DNA of 21,993 bases, taken from contig KV920979.1 in NCBI GenBank assembly GCA_002081555.1, positions 1-21,993 of the forward strand, in the 5' to 3' direction. The position numbers and the translations under genes were made by a program. Shown here in pieces: positions 1-11,258 of this stretch. The stretch comes from Protostelium mycophagum. Lineage: Eukaryota > Evosea > Variosea > Protosteliida > Protosteliaceae. The stretch's first letter is position 1. Every line of letters begins with the position of its first letter. Under the pieces are notes generated by a model. That model was not told the DNA's origin, searched no databases, and saw only the letters and a program-made list of their open reading frames with translations.

Positions 1-309
<309 letters not shown>

Positions 310-310
<1 letters not shown>

Positions 311-642
311 TTTTGAACATACAAGTGTTAATGTACATATTTTTTTATTTATAGCCAGACAAACACCTAGAAAAAAATATAACCACAGAGAAATCACGTT
401 GTAGTTCATGGGCACATTTCATCTATTGAGTTGTCTCCTACAAATGGTGGCTCCTTTGTGAACACTATTTATTTGGGTAGGTTGATGTACATAGTGGTTG
501 ATGATCACTCATGGTGGAAGAATTGCGTTGCCGAAGTCTTGGAAAACGTTCGAGGAAGCTGATGCACTAAATCTGTCTCGAAAATAAAAATATTTCTTAT
601 TTTTTTGATCAGCTACAATTTACGCACGAGACATAATCAGAA
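310..642. promoter_or_regulatory. Intergenic spacer between polyubiquitin and the amidohydrolase
   Basis: This 333 bp spacer must hold the polyubiquitin 3' end and the promoter of the gene at 643. It is A/T-rich with T-runs around 340-350 and 590-606. I see no ORF, RNA gene or GGCCCAA motif in it. Confidence 0.5.
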
Positions 643-3345
643 ATGAGCACATCAGCTCGATTCCGGGGCAAAAGACCTGATGTGACGAGTGATGGAGAGG
701 AAATTAAGGAGGTGACATCGGGTCGTTCTCCCGTTGGACGTGTCGTGGGTATCATTGCCGCTCTAGCTCTGATCTGGTACATTTTCTCTGGCCCCTCCAA
801 AGAGGCAGTAGATATGTTGGTAGTTGGTGCTCCCATTTGGACAGCAACAAAAGATTCGAGCGGAAATGTGTGTTCCATACATATGATCCAAGACTTCTTG
901 ACACCTGCAGATCATCAGAGCGGATGCCATGGCTGTTAGAAAGGGTCGGATTGTTGCAGTCGGCAAAGAAAAGGAATTGAAGGCAAAGTATGAAGCTCAG
1001 GAGACTTTAGACGGCCGTACAGATGGCTTCAGAATGGTCACACCGGTAATCAAAAATCTCCATTCTTAATGTCCAAAAGAAACCAAACTCGACATGTCAA
1101 AGAAGAATGCCTCCAGTTTTGAACATTATTTTTGATATCATTAAGGGCTTTGCGGACTCACATGTTCACATGCTTCTTGGTGGCTACGGATTGACTTCTG
1201 TACAATTAAGAGATGCATCGACAAGAGAAGAGTTTGTAAAAAGGTATGATCTTCTGATGATTTGAACTTCAAATTGTCAGAATAGAGGAGTTTGCGCGGG
1301 AAAATGCGAAGCCTGGAGAATGGCTTCTCAACGGTAACTGGAACCACGAACTATGGGGAGGTATCTTTCATTTCCTTGATCCTGATTTGCATTGTGTTCA
1401 TCATTGCTTCTGGTTTTTTGTACAATTCCTGTCAGACAGGAATTTCTTGTCCGCAGAAAATTCACAGAATTTTCAGGAGAATTACCAACACGTCATTGGA
1501 TCGATCACGTGACCCCCCAAAACCCCATCTTCCTCTGCCGTCTCGACGGACACATGTGTCTCGCAAATTCGCTCGCTCTACAACTCGCCAACCTCACACG
1601 TCACTCCCCAGACGTAAGTGTCAATTTAACATATCATCACGTGACACACCCAGGTAGAAGGGGGGGTTGTACACAGGGACGAGGCGGGGGAACCTCTCGG
1701 CGTTTTGAAAGATAAAGCCATGGCTTATATCATGCCTCTTGTCGGGGCTACCGGCGGAATAATTCCGGAAAAAACGATGGAGCAGAAGGAAGAATCCCTC
1801 AAGGCCGCGATGTAGTGAGTGAATTTATTTCTAAAAATAGATTCACTTTTTGATGTGAAATTTTCTAACATGAAAAAGTTTCATGGCATCACATGGAGTG
1901 ACATCTGTACACCACATGGGAACTTGGGACGACCTCGAGATCTTTGACAGGTTCAATAGATCGGGACAGTTGGATCTCAGGATACACGCCGCCGTGCCGC
2001 TGGAGACTTGGGAACGATTACACAAGAGGGTGGAAAAGCAGGGAAGAGGTGTGAAATCTCGACGAATTTTCGATCAGATTTCCCGAGTCAAAATTCTTTT
2101 ACACTTAAAACTTGTGGAATTTAAGATGTTCAGGAAACGAATGGCTGACAATTGGAAGCTTGAAGGCCTTCACTGACGGTATATTTCTAATTTTTATCAA
2201 ACTTCTTCCGAAAAATGAACTTTCGAAATAAAATCCTTCCGAAAAATGAACTTTCGAAATAAAATTCTTCCGAAAATCAACTTTTCAGGATCTTTTGGTT
2301 CACAAACCGCGCTCATGTTTGACCCTTATCTGAACGCTTCGGGGTTGCCCGGCGACCACACCGGTAGAAATTCAAAATTTGAATATCTTCTCATTCGAAT
2401 AGGAATTAACGTCGACCCCCCCGAATTCCTTCGGGAAAATATGATGAAGGCGGATTCTGTCGGACTACAATGCTCTGTACACGCAATAGGCGATCGTGCA
2501 AATGATATCTTACTGAAAATTCGTGAAGAAATGGAAGAGAAGAACGGACCACGTGACCGAAGGTGAGATCTAAATTTAGAACTTTTTTTTTTCAAGAAGA
2601 TCGAAAATATTTTTTGGAGATTGAAAAATCCAACATTTTTTCTGACAGTAAATTTCAGGTACAGAGTCGAACACGCTCAGGCCTTAAGAGAGAGTGATGT
2701 GAAGCGCTTTGTGACAAATGATATCATTGCCTCTGTGCAGCCCTACCACCTGATGGACGGTAAGATATCATGACGTCCCATCATCAAATGTTAAGTCTTG
2801 TAGACGGTGGGTGGCTGGACAAATTAATTGGTCCCACCCGTGCCAAACGGCAATTCCCTTTCCGGTAAATTAATTTATTCAAGAGAAGTTTTTTAAACTT
2901 TTTTAGAGAGATGATCGATGCTGGCATCCTTCTTAGCTTTGGTTCGGACTGGTTTGTCGCTCCCCCCATCCCCATAACGGGGATTTACGGTGCCGTGACA
3001 CGGTAAGAATACGTGACACCCCACTACAACGAAGTATTCATGGTAACAGGAGGACTCTTGACGGGAACCACCCGCAAGGATGGACCCCGTCGCAAAGAAT
3101 AACGACCGAAGAGGCCCTCTGGGCGTACACAGTCAACCCCGCTTATGCGACTTTTCAGGAAAATTTGAAGGTTTGTGATGACGTCATCACGAGGCTGATT
3201 GAGGCAGGGGAGGATAGCAGAAGGGATGCTGGCTGATTTCGTGTTGTTAAGCGAAGACATCACAAGGGTTCATCCCAATGACATAGAAAGTGTATCTGTT
3301 GTTGCAACTTTTGTTGGTGGAGAGGCAATTTATATTAAAAAATAA
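643..3345 (+). CDS. Membrane-anchored YtcJ-like amidohydrolase (Amidohydro_3 family)
   Basis: The spliced model has 15 exons: 643-867, 911-1045, 1146-1243, 1281-1360, 1477-1613, 1654-1814, 1879-2048, 2134-2178, 2289-2363, 2403-2562, 2659-2759, 2804-2864, 2907-3002, 3050-3170 and 3208-3345. It gives 600 aa and stays in frame throughout. An N-terminal hydrophobic segment (about residues 31-49, [17 protein letters not shown]) predicts a single membrane anchor. The rest is a TIM-barrel amidohydrolase: the metal-binding HxH of GFADSHVHM (H126, H128), the LKAFTDGSFGS block (about 345-355), HAIGDRAND (H402), YRVEHAQ (H434) and the metal-ligand Asp of SFGSDW (D497). Relatives hydrolyse C-N bonds in amides or ureas, and many are annotated only as 'amidohydrolase YtcJ-like'; the substrate cannot be read from sequence. 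Length is typical once the anchor is subtracted. The upstream in-frame sequence offers no better ATG. Neighbouring ubiquitin genes give no hint of its role. Confidence 0.9.
2206..2288 (+). repeat. Imperfect tandem repeat inside an amidohydrolase intron
   Basis: Two near-identical units of about 37 bp, built on CTTCCGAAAAATGAACTTTC, are followed by a truncated, diverged third. They sit entirely within intron 8 (2179-2288), up to its 3' splice site, so they do not change the protein. Confidence 0.8.
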
Positions 3346-3644
3346 AATTTCACTGGCCATTTCTGGTGGATCACTGCATTCTGGGAGGGTGTGACAACAA
3401 TCGTGGACTGCCTGGTGATGTGAAAGCGATCTTGTTGTTTTCTTTTAAACCTTTAAGGTCTACAGAGAAAACTAATGAATGAATGCAAATCATACAATAA
3501 TTTTGCAAAATATATTGGAAATTGGAAAAATTCAGCTGGACCAAGTTTATGACAGATTTCACAAAGAAAAGTTGCATTTTTGAATAGGATGCACAGCACA
3601 CACCGCACGCTCTTTTTACATATCTTCAAAATATTCATGTTTTT
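3346..3644. other. Convergent intergenic spacer between amidohydrolase and E1
   Basis: This stretch of about 300 bp separates two converging stop codons. AATAAA (3341-3346, +) overlaps the amidohydrolase stop and its minus-strand counterpart (3644-3649) overlaps the E1 stop. Between them is A/T-rich sequence with short open frames that have no recognisable protein content and no supporting splice sites. I see no RNA gene. Confidence 0.6.
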
Positions 3645-6600
3645 TTATTGTTTAAGGTTCAACCTGATCAACAGATCATAAAAATTCTCATCTGTGTCCT
3701 CAAACTCACCCCTGACCTATATATGTTAATCACAGACAATATATATCATATATATATATATATATCAATATCCCTACCTTGAGAGAACGGAATTCATCCT
3801 TCCTCCTGATCCTCTCCAAAGTCTGTTTTATTGTGCAATCTTCGCTAGTGATGGGCATCTCTGAGTTGGGAAGGATAAGGCGCAGATCCTCTACTCTCAC
3901 ACCCTTCTCCTCTATCATCTCCCTGATCGTACCCCAGGACATCTCGAGACTGGCGTCAATGTTTAATTGACCCAATTCCATCTGACAATCATCAAAATCG
4001 CAACTTCTCATGATCAAAATGATCATACTTACAGAAGGAGAATGTCTTTGGCTTGCCCTGTAACGTCCGTGTCCAAGACTGTTATCCGCACCATTAAAAC
4101 TGTAGTATTTGACACGGTCTGTCATTCCTTGCAAGACCTTCGTCTTTGTCAATCTACATTGATCATAATAACGCACCTTGTAAATCTCGAAACACGTGAG
4201 GCTGACGGCAACAGCTGTAGTGCTCAGAACTGCGGATAAAACATTTCCAGCGATCAGGTGGATCTGCTCTGCTGTCTGCTGTTGGAGCTTGTATATCTAC
4301 ACCTGTGAGGATTTCACATCAAATCGTGCGTCACCTTTGCGAAGAGGTTGTTCACTGCCAATACAAATTGAAGGTGGTTCAAGTCATCCTGATGTGCGAT
4401 CAACATTGATCTCTTGTATAAATTACCTTTTCAAATGCCTGTGGACAGCATTGTCCATCTGATGGAAACACCACTCCGCACATTTGTGCCGCGCTCTCAA
4501 TGACAGATGTAATCAAGCTCTGGTCTCTTTCGACCACAGACAAGTCTGGGTATATTCTAACTCCACTCCAGTATGGCACTGACATCAAGGTCAATCATGT
4601 GTCAATGGCGGCAATATGCACCTCCTTCTTCATTCTGCTCATCTGCGGGGTGGTCTTTGATGATGTTCTGTATCTTTCTGGTGACATGCTCTTCGATCAT
4701 CTGCATCGCCCAAGTCTTTCTGAACTCAAAGTCTGCTGACAATCTTGCGTAATCTTGGACGACATTCTCGTAGTTGGGATGAATGACACCTTCAATCACC
4801 ATCAGTCGATCATCTCATCACTTGTCTTACCTTCGTGGCTGTTTTGGTAGTTCTGTACATTGTCGTTAAATAACTTGTTGAATAAATCCACAGCCCATTG
4901 TGCTGTGTGATTCGGCCTGAATGGAAAGCTATTCTTGATTAAAACCATTTCTGTGCAAAACAAAAGTGGACCTTTTTCCAGTACAATTTGCCTCAGCATT
5001 GTGGTCTTCTGGGGCTTTATAAGGCTCTGTTATGCCAGGAACGATCACCATGTCATTACATTGCATGGCGAATGTGCCGCTCTCCATCATGACCTTGTTG
5101 TAATAGTGGCTCTGTTCGTTCAAGAAAACTCTAGCTTTGACGGAATCCACCGCAACGATGATGACGTCTAATGCCTCCCAGAAATCATCATTGAATGTGC
5201 CGCATGTCGCCTCTGACACTTGCAAGGTGCGACTCACCGCGTTGATCTTTCCTGTCGATGATCAGGAGCCTGATCGCGCTTACGGTCCTCTTTCAGCCAC
5301 ACAAAATGAAGCACCTACCACCATAATTCTTTATCCTCGCAACCGCCACCTCACTCTTGGATTTCCGAACGTCTTTTTCTCTAAACAGAAATTGTCGATG
5401 CAGATTGGATTCGGAGATGTCATCTGGATCGGACACGTCAAGTGTTCCCTCGGTGGACAAACCCATCATGTCAAAGCATTTGATGTATTCACAGCCGAGA
5501 GCACCTGCACCAACCATGAACAGATTGCTCCGGGATAATCTCTCCGCGGCATCCTTTCCTAATAATGCTCCAGGACCGACCTGTCAAAAGTGTCAGACTT
5601 GACGTGGTAGGTCAGTTACCTTGGAGAATGTTTGGTCTTCCCAATTCTGTGGAAGTACGTCCATGAAGTCGATGAGCAGCCACTGATCGATCGGGGCGTA
5701 CAGATGTAAGATCATCTTATTCACTTCCTGAGATATCATGGCTCCCAACAATGTGACAGAAGGGGACGCGACCGCTGTATTGCATCAATGACATTGGAAG
5801 ATGCAGAGATGTTGATTTGCGCACCATCTGCTTGTAAGGAGATCCTCCGAAAGTATGTTTCTATTTCTTCTGTCCACGCCTTACCGGTCTGCTCTGTTCC
5901 TGGTCAAAGAGAGACCGTTTATATATTTCAGAATCTACAACAGCCGTCGAGCCATTAAGGATGATTTCACCATCATTACTGACCTTCCCAAAGGTTTTGA
6001 GACATAGACACCAATCTGTCCGCGTCGTCTTTGTTGTGTAATCTCGGCCTCCTCTTCTCGATGTTATAGAAGTTCGCCAGAGCTCTTGAGGCAACCCAGG
6101 GCTTGGAGTCCATCAGCCTGGATCGTAACCTCAAAACCGGTGAGATAAACCGAGGAGATCTAATGTTCTCTTCCAGATCTTTCTGTAAAGATGTCATCGG
6201 CATTCTCATTTTTCATGATCAATCGGTCTACCTGGGCACAGCTCGAAAAGGCAGGCTCGTTATAGACGTGCGCCGCTTGGAGATCATCATGGCTCAGCTC
6301 ACATCCCAGGATCTTGATCCTGGCACAAGACATCTGAGGGCCCTTCTTTGCTGGCAAGCTCTCGAAATCAAAAGGTCCGTCCGCTTGATCCGACCCCGCG
6401 CGATGTATGAAGATCTTGTCTCCATCACTAACGCCAAAAGTGGAGTCCGTGAGTACGACAGAAGCACCTGTGTTATCTACCTCTTCTACTTGCCCGATCA
6501 CCTTGTGGATTTTGGGACGGCCCACATCAAATTTAAAATCTCCAACATCTTCCAGAGGATCAGATGACGATGATTCGGGTGAAAAGGTGACCTTGGAACA

Positions 6601-7191
6601 GGGAGATGTGGAGTCCGGATGCCTGGCCGGAGATGAAACATAGACCCAGCTTGTGACATCTCACGCTGATGTCTACAGACAGGTCTGATCCGACAACCTC
6701 ATCTGTCATTATGACAATCTTCATTTGTCAGTCGAAGTTAGAATGTGAGGAGCATACGTACATGATAGGTTGAGAGCTGTTCGTCGGTGATGTCCTTGTC
6801 CTCTAGGGCAGTTAGTTCGGAGGAGGGAGACAGTTCTCGCAGGTGCGGAATGTAATTCGAGGTCCTCTTCATGTTCAGGTGATTTTCGTTGTAACAGAAC
6901 TGCAATCGTCAGCCCACCATTTCGACGCATCCACTCTTACCACCCCATCGGCATCAGATGGCTCAACAAAGGTCAGGTCTATGACATCAACACGCCCTAC
7001 CCCAGCCAATAAGACATTCTTCACTTTCATCAAGTCAACAGAATCTCAGACTTGAATCGATCATCACCTGTTTCGACTCCGACAGGCCCCAATCCGAAGA
7101 TGAGAACTTTGGCACCTCTTAACTTCTCGATACTCTTGGCACCTCCATAGACTGCGCTCTGTCTGGAATACTTAAGTGTGGACGTGTCCAT
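3645..7191 (-). CDS. UBA1-like ubiquitin-activating enzyme E1, compact and divergent
   Basis: E1 enzymes adenylate the C-terminus of ubiquitin and load it as a thioester on a catalytic Cys. Rebuilt exons on the minus strand are 7191-7068, 7023-6941, 6899-6762, 6718-6592, 6548-6232, 6182-5984, 5899-5825, 5774-5620, 5580-5322, 5251-4972, 4928-4831, 4789-4622, 4578-4427, 4388-4335, 4296-4177, 4137-4033, 3981-3778 and 3716-3645: 909 aa, in frame. The N-terminal half starts YSRQ and has a degenerate GLGPVGVET loop. The active adenylation half has VGAGALGCE and ESNLHRQFLFR. The catalytic-Cys block reads ANCTGKSFPFRPNHTAQWA after splicing, with Cys582 at 4985-4983, matching the family CTLKNFP..HT.QWA pattern. 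The IAGNVLSAVLSTTA block and a C-terminal ubiquitin-fold-like domain follow. It is shorter than UBA1 of human (1058 aa) and yeast (1024 aa). It could be the canonical UBA1 or a second E1 for another modifier; the two-half layout excludes the smaller UBA2/UBA3 types. Confidence 0.9.
3727..3769. repeat. A/T-rich TA dinucleotide tract in the last E1 intron
   Basis: A short microsatellite-like (TA)n stretch lies within intron 17 (3717-3777, minus-strand gene). It sits between the splice sites that join residues ...FRSLK to the last exon and is not coding in the spliced model. Confidence 0.7.
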
Positions 7192-7297
7192 GCTTTGACT
7201 TTGGTTTTCTGCATGGTGCGGAATCGGTGATGGCCGAACCAGTTGGGCCAAACAGGTTGGGCCGTCAAGAAGACATTTTTGACACGAACCAACAAAG
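7192..7297. promoter_or_regulatory. Bidirectional promoter between the E1 and the first USP
   Basis: Only 106 bp separate the start codons of two divergent genes, so both must use this DNA or overlapping sequence. It contains two copies of TTGGGCC (7243-7249 and 7257-7263), 14 bp apart. The reverse complement GGCCCAA recurs upstream of the UBL gene (8686-8692) and of the tandem-USP gene (11391-11397, 11414-11420). A related TGGCCGAACC lies at 7231-7240. The motif resembles plant site II elements (TGGGCY), but no factor is implied. Confidence 0.6.
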
Positions 7298-8509
7298 ATG
7301 TCCAAGGGAAAGAAGAGAAAACAGGCTCTGAAGCAAAAAGAAGAGATAGTTAGTGGGGGTATAGACAATGTCGGTGAGTGGGATCATCTTTGAAATCAAC
7401 TGAACCCACAGGTAACACTTGCTACATCAACGCTACATTACAGATGCTTCGCCCTCACCTTGCGTTGGATCGTTGCAAAAAGGGATCGATCGGTCGTCAG
7501 TTAGATGATCTATTCCAAGGAAAGATGACAGCGGAAAACTTCATCAGCTCCTTGGAACAAGAATTCGGGCGTGATCTGCGAAAGCAAGATGATAGTGGCA
7601 TCTTCTTGACAGACTTCCTTCGGCTGTTGTCTAAAGATACTGGTGTTACAGATCAGCTCCGGCTGAGATCCTGGATTGTCAAGTATCAATGCACGAAGGT
7701 CAAGATAATTAATTTCAAGATGGTGATTGATATTGCTTTAGTGCGGTTATGAAGGTACGGACCAGCGCGGGAAAGATGCCTTGATGTTTGAAGTTGTATT
7801 ATCTTCGAAGATCACCTCTGCTGATGAAGCATTACAACAAGTCCTCTTTCCAAACCAGAGAACTTGTGGCGAATGTAAGGGACAGGTATCTCAAATCCTC
7901 CTTCTCTCAACATTGATTCTAATAGACCACCGGCTCGGTCACTTTCGACACAAGCTCTGCCCTCATCTTATCCATCACCGATCCTTACCTCGGTCATTAT
8001 TCCATAGAACATTCCCTCTCAGTCTTCGATCGGTGTGTTTCGTGATTCGTGATCCATGATTTTAATTATTTTTGAATTTAATCCTGAAAATAAAACAGAA
8101 CATTTTCTCTCCATGGCTGTGTGGTCCATCACGGCAGCTCCCAAAGATCAGGACACTATACCGCTTTTCGCCAGAAAGACAAGGTCAGAGGTCGTCTCAT
8201 CTCTGCATTGTGTTTCACACCCACTGATCCTCACAGGAATGGTTCGAGTTTGACGACAGCACGTCCAGAAAGTCGTCCATAGCCTCCATCGGCGCAAGCA
8301 AACCTGTGCTTCTCTTGTACACCAAGAACGAAGATGCCATATCCGAAGGAACGTCCCAACAGAAGCCGTCTGAGTCCACAGTGGAGCTCCAACAAACCAA
8401 GGCCGAGAGGATGTTATCCTTGTACAAGGAGAGAGATGAAAAGGTTGAGATGATCATGAGAGAGTATGCCGAGAAGATGGCTGCTTTAGAAAGCGAAATA
8501 AAGGCGTAG
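7298..8509 (+). CDS. Small USP-family deubiquitinase (C19 cysteine protease), USP-A
   Basis: USPs cleave ubiquitin or ubiquitin-like proteins after their C-terminal Gly. Exons are 7298-7373, 7412-7698, 7742-7885, 7926-8032, 8099-8183 and 8237-8509, giving 323 aa in frame. The Cys box is NVGNTCYINATLQML with nucleophile Cys29. A zinc ribbon follows (CTKCGYEGTDQRG, then RTCGECKGQ). The His box is LHGCVVHHGSSQRSGHYTAF with His224, and the third catalytic residue lies in EWFEFDD (D239/D240). The N-terminus is very short and basic (SKGKKRKQ, a possible nuclear signal). The last 60 or so residues are charged and probably coiled coil. At about 320 aa it is almost only the catalytic core. All catalytic residues are intact, so it should be active. 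It shares a promoter with the E1. The start at 7298 is the ATG that opens the only frame reaching the Cys box. Confidence 0.93.
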
Positions 8510-8745
8510 AGACGTTTTTTGTTTTTGTGGTGTCACTTTCCGAAAAGTTTCCGATGGGTGACAGGAGGTGTCAAAAACTTTTTTTTGAATGGTTGAACAG
8601 AGTTCTCGGTTATTACCGCATGAGAACCCCGGTAACCAATCACCAACGGAGGCTGGGGGGGACTTCCTAAATCTGCGAAAAAAATGGCCCAAACGCTTCA
8701 GCCCTGGAGGTGAGCTTGGTCTCACCTTCAAAACACAGCAGCAAC
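8510..8745 (+). promoter_or_regulatory. Upstream region of the UBL gene with GGCCCAA motif
   Basis: This spacer runs from the USP-A stop to the UBL start codon. TGGCCCAAACGCTTC at 8685-8699 is identical over 15 bp to 11390-11404, upstream of the tandem-USP gene. A possible 5' UTR intron of 30 bp (gtgagc at 8710 to a CAG at 8739) precedes the ATG at 8746. No other gene is visible here. Confidence 0.55.
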
Positions 8746-9376
8746 ATGCCCGATCAAGTAAAGAACCTTTCCGTCGTCGTCGCCACCCAGAAATACGTTT
8801 TCGACGTCGCCAGCGACATGATAGTGGGCACTCTAAAGAGCATGGTCTCAGCAAAGGCCGGCACGAACGTCACCCGTTTGAGACACAAGGACCTCAATTT
8901 AGATATGGAAGACGGCCAACCTCTGTCAGAGTACGAGATCTCCGACAATGACACCCTCATTGGGATCGTGGCCACCGCCGGAGGTTCAAGTGGAAGACAA
9001 GTCATGATGACCAAAACCGATAAGGAGATGATCAACAAAGAACTCAAGGATTCCAAGAGCTATGTCAGATAAATCATCTCAATTCACATCTCATTTGTTC
9101 CAGATTGTGGCAAACACAGACAGAAAGTTTAGAGTTCCTTCCATACGATTGTGTCCAAGGTGGGACTTTAATTGACTCTTAGTTCTGAAATCTCACAGCT
9201 GTTCTTTCATCGTCCGCATCGAGGGGAGCGAGCAAAGGTGCAAGCACATTAATAGTTGCCCAAGCTGCACCGATGCCTTCTGCATGTCTTGTTTAAACAA
9301 ACCTGTTCGTGGTCGGTGGACATGTGGAGGTCCCTATGAACCTTGTGAAGTCGCAGCTCGCCAGGCTGTTGCTTAA
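8746..9376 (+). CDS. Ubiquitin-like domain ending in Gly-Gly fused to a Cys/His-rich IBR-like zinc module
   Basis: Exons 8746-9063, 9104-9159 and 9199-9376 give 183 aa in frame. Residues 1-80 read as a ubiquitin-like beta-grasp: LSVVVATQKYVFDV, then TLKSMVSAKAGTN, LNLDMEDGQPLSEYEI and TLIGIVATAGG. They end in Gly79-Gly80, close to ubiquitin's Gly75-Gly76. A linker (about 81-110) leads to a zinc-binding region: LCPSC, RCKHINSC, PSCTDAFCMSCL, then a final Trp-Thr-Cys and a late Cys. The spacing resembles an IBR/RING2-type half of RBR ligases such as parkin (UBL plus RBR), but no full RING1-IBR-RING2 is present. It could be a ligase-like adaptor, or a modifier precursor cut after Gly80 like ubiquitin-ribosomal protein fusions. 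I recall similar UBL plus CPxC...FCxxCL proteins without known function in other eukaryotes. AATAAA (9376-9381) overlaps the stop. Confidence 0.85.
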
Positions 9377-9616
9377 ATAAAACCTGCTATTTTATTTTGA
9401 TTTCATGAGATTAGAAGACAACCACAATACAAAGGAACAATAGAGAATGAGCATTGACAGCAAAGAGAAGGGTGAAACATTTTTAATTATCACAATATTT
9501 ATTTATTTTGTTTTTCACAAAATGAAATTTGTTTTTTTTATTTACACCCGGCAAACTACAAAGGGATACAACATCACATCACATCACAATTCTGCCACAG
9601 TTTATCGGTTTCCAGA
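9377..9616. other. Convergent spacer between UBL gene and USP-B
   Basis: About 240 bp separate two converging stop codons. It is A/T-rich and contains a short ACATC-type repeat (ACATCACATCACATCACA, near 9571-9588). Open frames on the plus strand here run antisense through the last exons of USP-B and look like shadows. I see nothing else. Confidence 0.6.
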
Positions 9617-11258
9617 TCACTCAACGTCCATGGGATCATCGATTGAATCATTCATGGAGTCGTTCATGCCTGGATCTCGTTTGGAATACACCAACATTGT
9701 CGGAATGCCACGTTCCTTTCGTGGATCACTTAACTCAGTTACTGAGGAATCGTTCAACCTGAGCCACTTCTGTAATGAATTTAGCAATTGATAAAGGCTG
9801 ATTGGCTCCCCACCTCCTCAGAAGATGCAACCGCCCAGTAGTGACCACCATCTTGAGAACCACTGTGGTAAACCACAGATTGGAGTGTATAAACACTGCG
9901 AGAATTCAGCTGAAGGTATGTTGGTGTTGACGTACTGTTCATTTATAATCAACTTCAATTGTGTCTTTGGTGTCATTTGGTAAGGGTCTGTGATCGTGAT
10001 GATCAGTTTTTCACAGTCGAATCGAACAATACCATTCATCTCCAACTAGAATCATTGAGTATCTTTTGAATGATTAATTATTCTGACTCACCTTTCCACA
10101 GGCTTTGCAATTGTACTCTCTCTGTGGTTTGAGCAGTTCATCCACAGCCTTCTGAATCATCCTTTTTGGATTAACATTCTGATCTTTGGGCGTGCACACT
10201 GCCAGCTCATGCCGAACAAACTTACTGCCTCTTTGATCAATATACTCCTCCCTGCACTGTCTAATGTGAGTCCTCGATTTAATTCTCTTCAAAAAGGAGT
10301 CTATTCATCACGACCATTGGCATTTAGTGGCAATATTTTCGGTAAGCGAAGTTCCTGCGCTGCAAGTTCTAAAAAGAGACAGAAATACGACATGTGCTTG
10401 ATCATCTTCTCACATTAGGACATGTGAATACTGTTCTGTAATTCTTCACGAGGAATTGTTCTGTACTCCTCTCATCTTCTTTTCTTAACAAGGAGAGCAG
10501 ATCCCTGATGAAGATCTGAGGACGTCATCACAACATGACATCAACTCCCTTTACCGCCGCGTCATCTTGCCTTCTTAGGTCCCTGTTTAGCTTTTCCTGG
10601 GCCAGATTGATGAATTTATTGGCATTGATCTGAAAAAGGTCAATCTTTCTTTGTGATGACATTATAATTACCCTATTGTGAAATAAATTAAACAGAGTGG
10701 ATACCATCTCCCGATCTGCTGCTGGATGTAAACAGAGGAAAGCCCTCACGGACTGCACTGAGGCGTTCACGTAACATGTGTTGCCTTCATTCCTGATTCC
10801 AGAAGGTGTCGCTCTCCGTTGTTCTTGTGTTGGAGATCTGATGATCTTTCCAGGACGGGCCTCTGTTGTCTGGTGAGGTGGGTTCGTGACGGCTGGCCTG
10901 ATGATGTTGTTGTTTTTTGGTGCTCTCAAGACATCGGCAACAGGAGGGGCTGTGATGGAGTGGTTGGGTCTGTCTCTATCAATGGATCTATCTCTGACTG
11001 CTTCCTCTTTGACCTCTCTAATTAATGTGGGCTGCTCTTGGGGTGGTAAAGTTGTGTTGGGAGGTGGGATGATTCGCTCAGGCACGATGACTCGCTCAGA
11101 CACGACGATTTGGGTCACCACTGTTGTTATGGTCTCATTCTGTTGCGGTGCTGTTGTGTCTGGCTTGATGGTGTCAGCGGAAGGACGCGTCTGCTTGGCA
11201 TGTTCGGCTGGCTGTTCGATTCTTTGAGGTACCGGCTTTTTGTGAAAAAGAGATATAA
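9617..11258 (-). CDS. USP-family deubiquitinase with Pro/Thr-rich N-terminus, USP-B (5' end in assembly gap)
   Basis: Exons on the minus strand are (gap) 11258-10672, 10629-10555, 10515-10414, 10256-10092, 10045-9936, 9895-9814 and 9769-9617: at least 423 aa, in frame. The visible N-terminal 120 or so residues are low-complexity, rich in Pro, Thr, Gln and Arg, and probably disordered. The Cys box is GIRNEGNTCYVNASVQSV with the Cys codon at 10776-10774. A zinc ribbon (FTCPNCREEYIDQRG, then YNCKACGK) and the His box (LQSVVYHSGSQDGGHYWAVA) follow. The third site is KWLRLND, with Asn-Asp where USP-A has Asp-Asp. All catalytic residues appear intact. The intron between the zinc-ribbon cysteines is unusually long (157 bp). 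The ORF runs through the Ns, but the true start is unknown: an exon boundary at CAAAAAG (around 11242) is possible. It is diverged from but clearly paralogous to USP-A and the tandem USP. Confidence 0.88.

Noticed and set aside
4983-5034. Apparent frameshift in the E1 near the catalytic Cys, suggesting a pseudogene
   Set aside because: A 43 bp GT-AG intron restores the conserved block exactly, and all 18 exons then stay in frame.
9447-9791. Plus-strand open frames of 114 and 77 aa
   Set aside because: They run antisense to the last exon of USP-B, which has a convincing His-box continuation, and show no family resemblance.
10886-11227. Long plus-strand frame opposite the USP-B N-terminus
   Set aside because: It is a shadow of the Pro/Thr-rich minus-strand exon; its Gly/Val/Cys-rich translation is typical of antisense reading.
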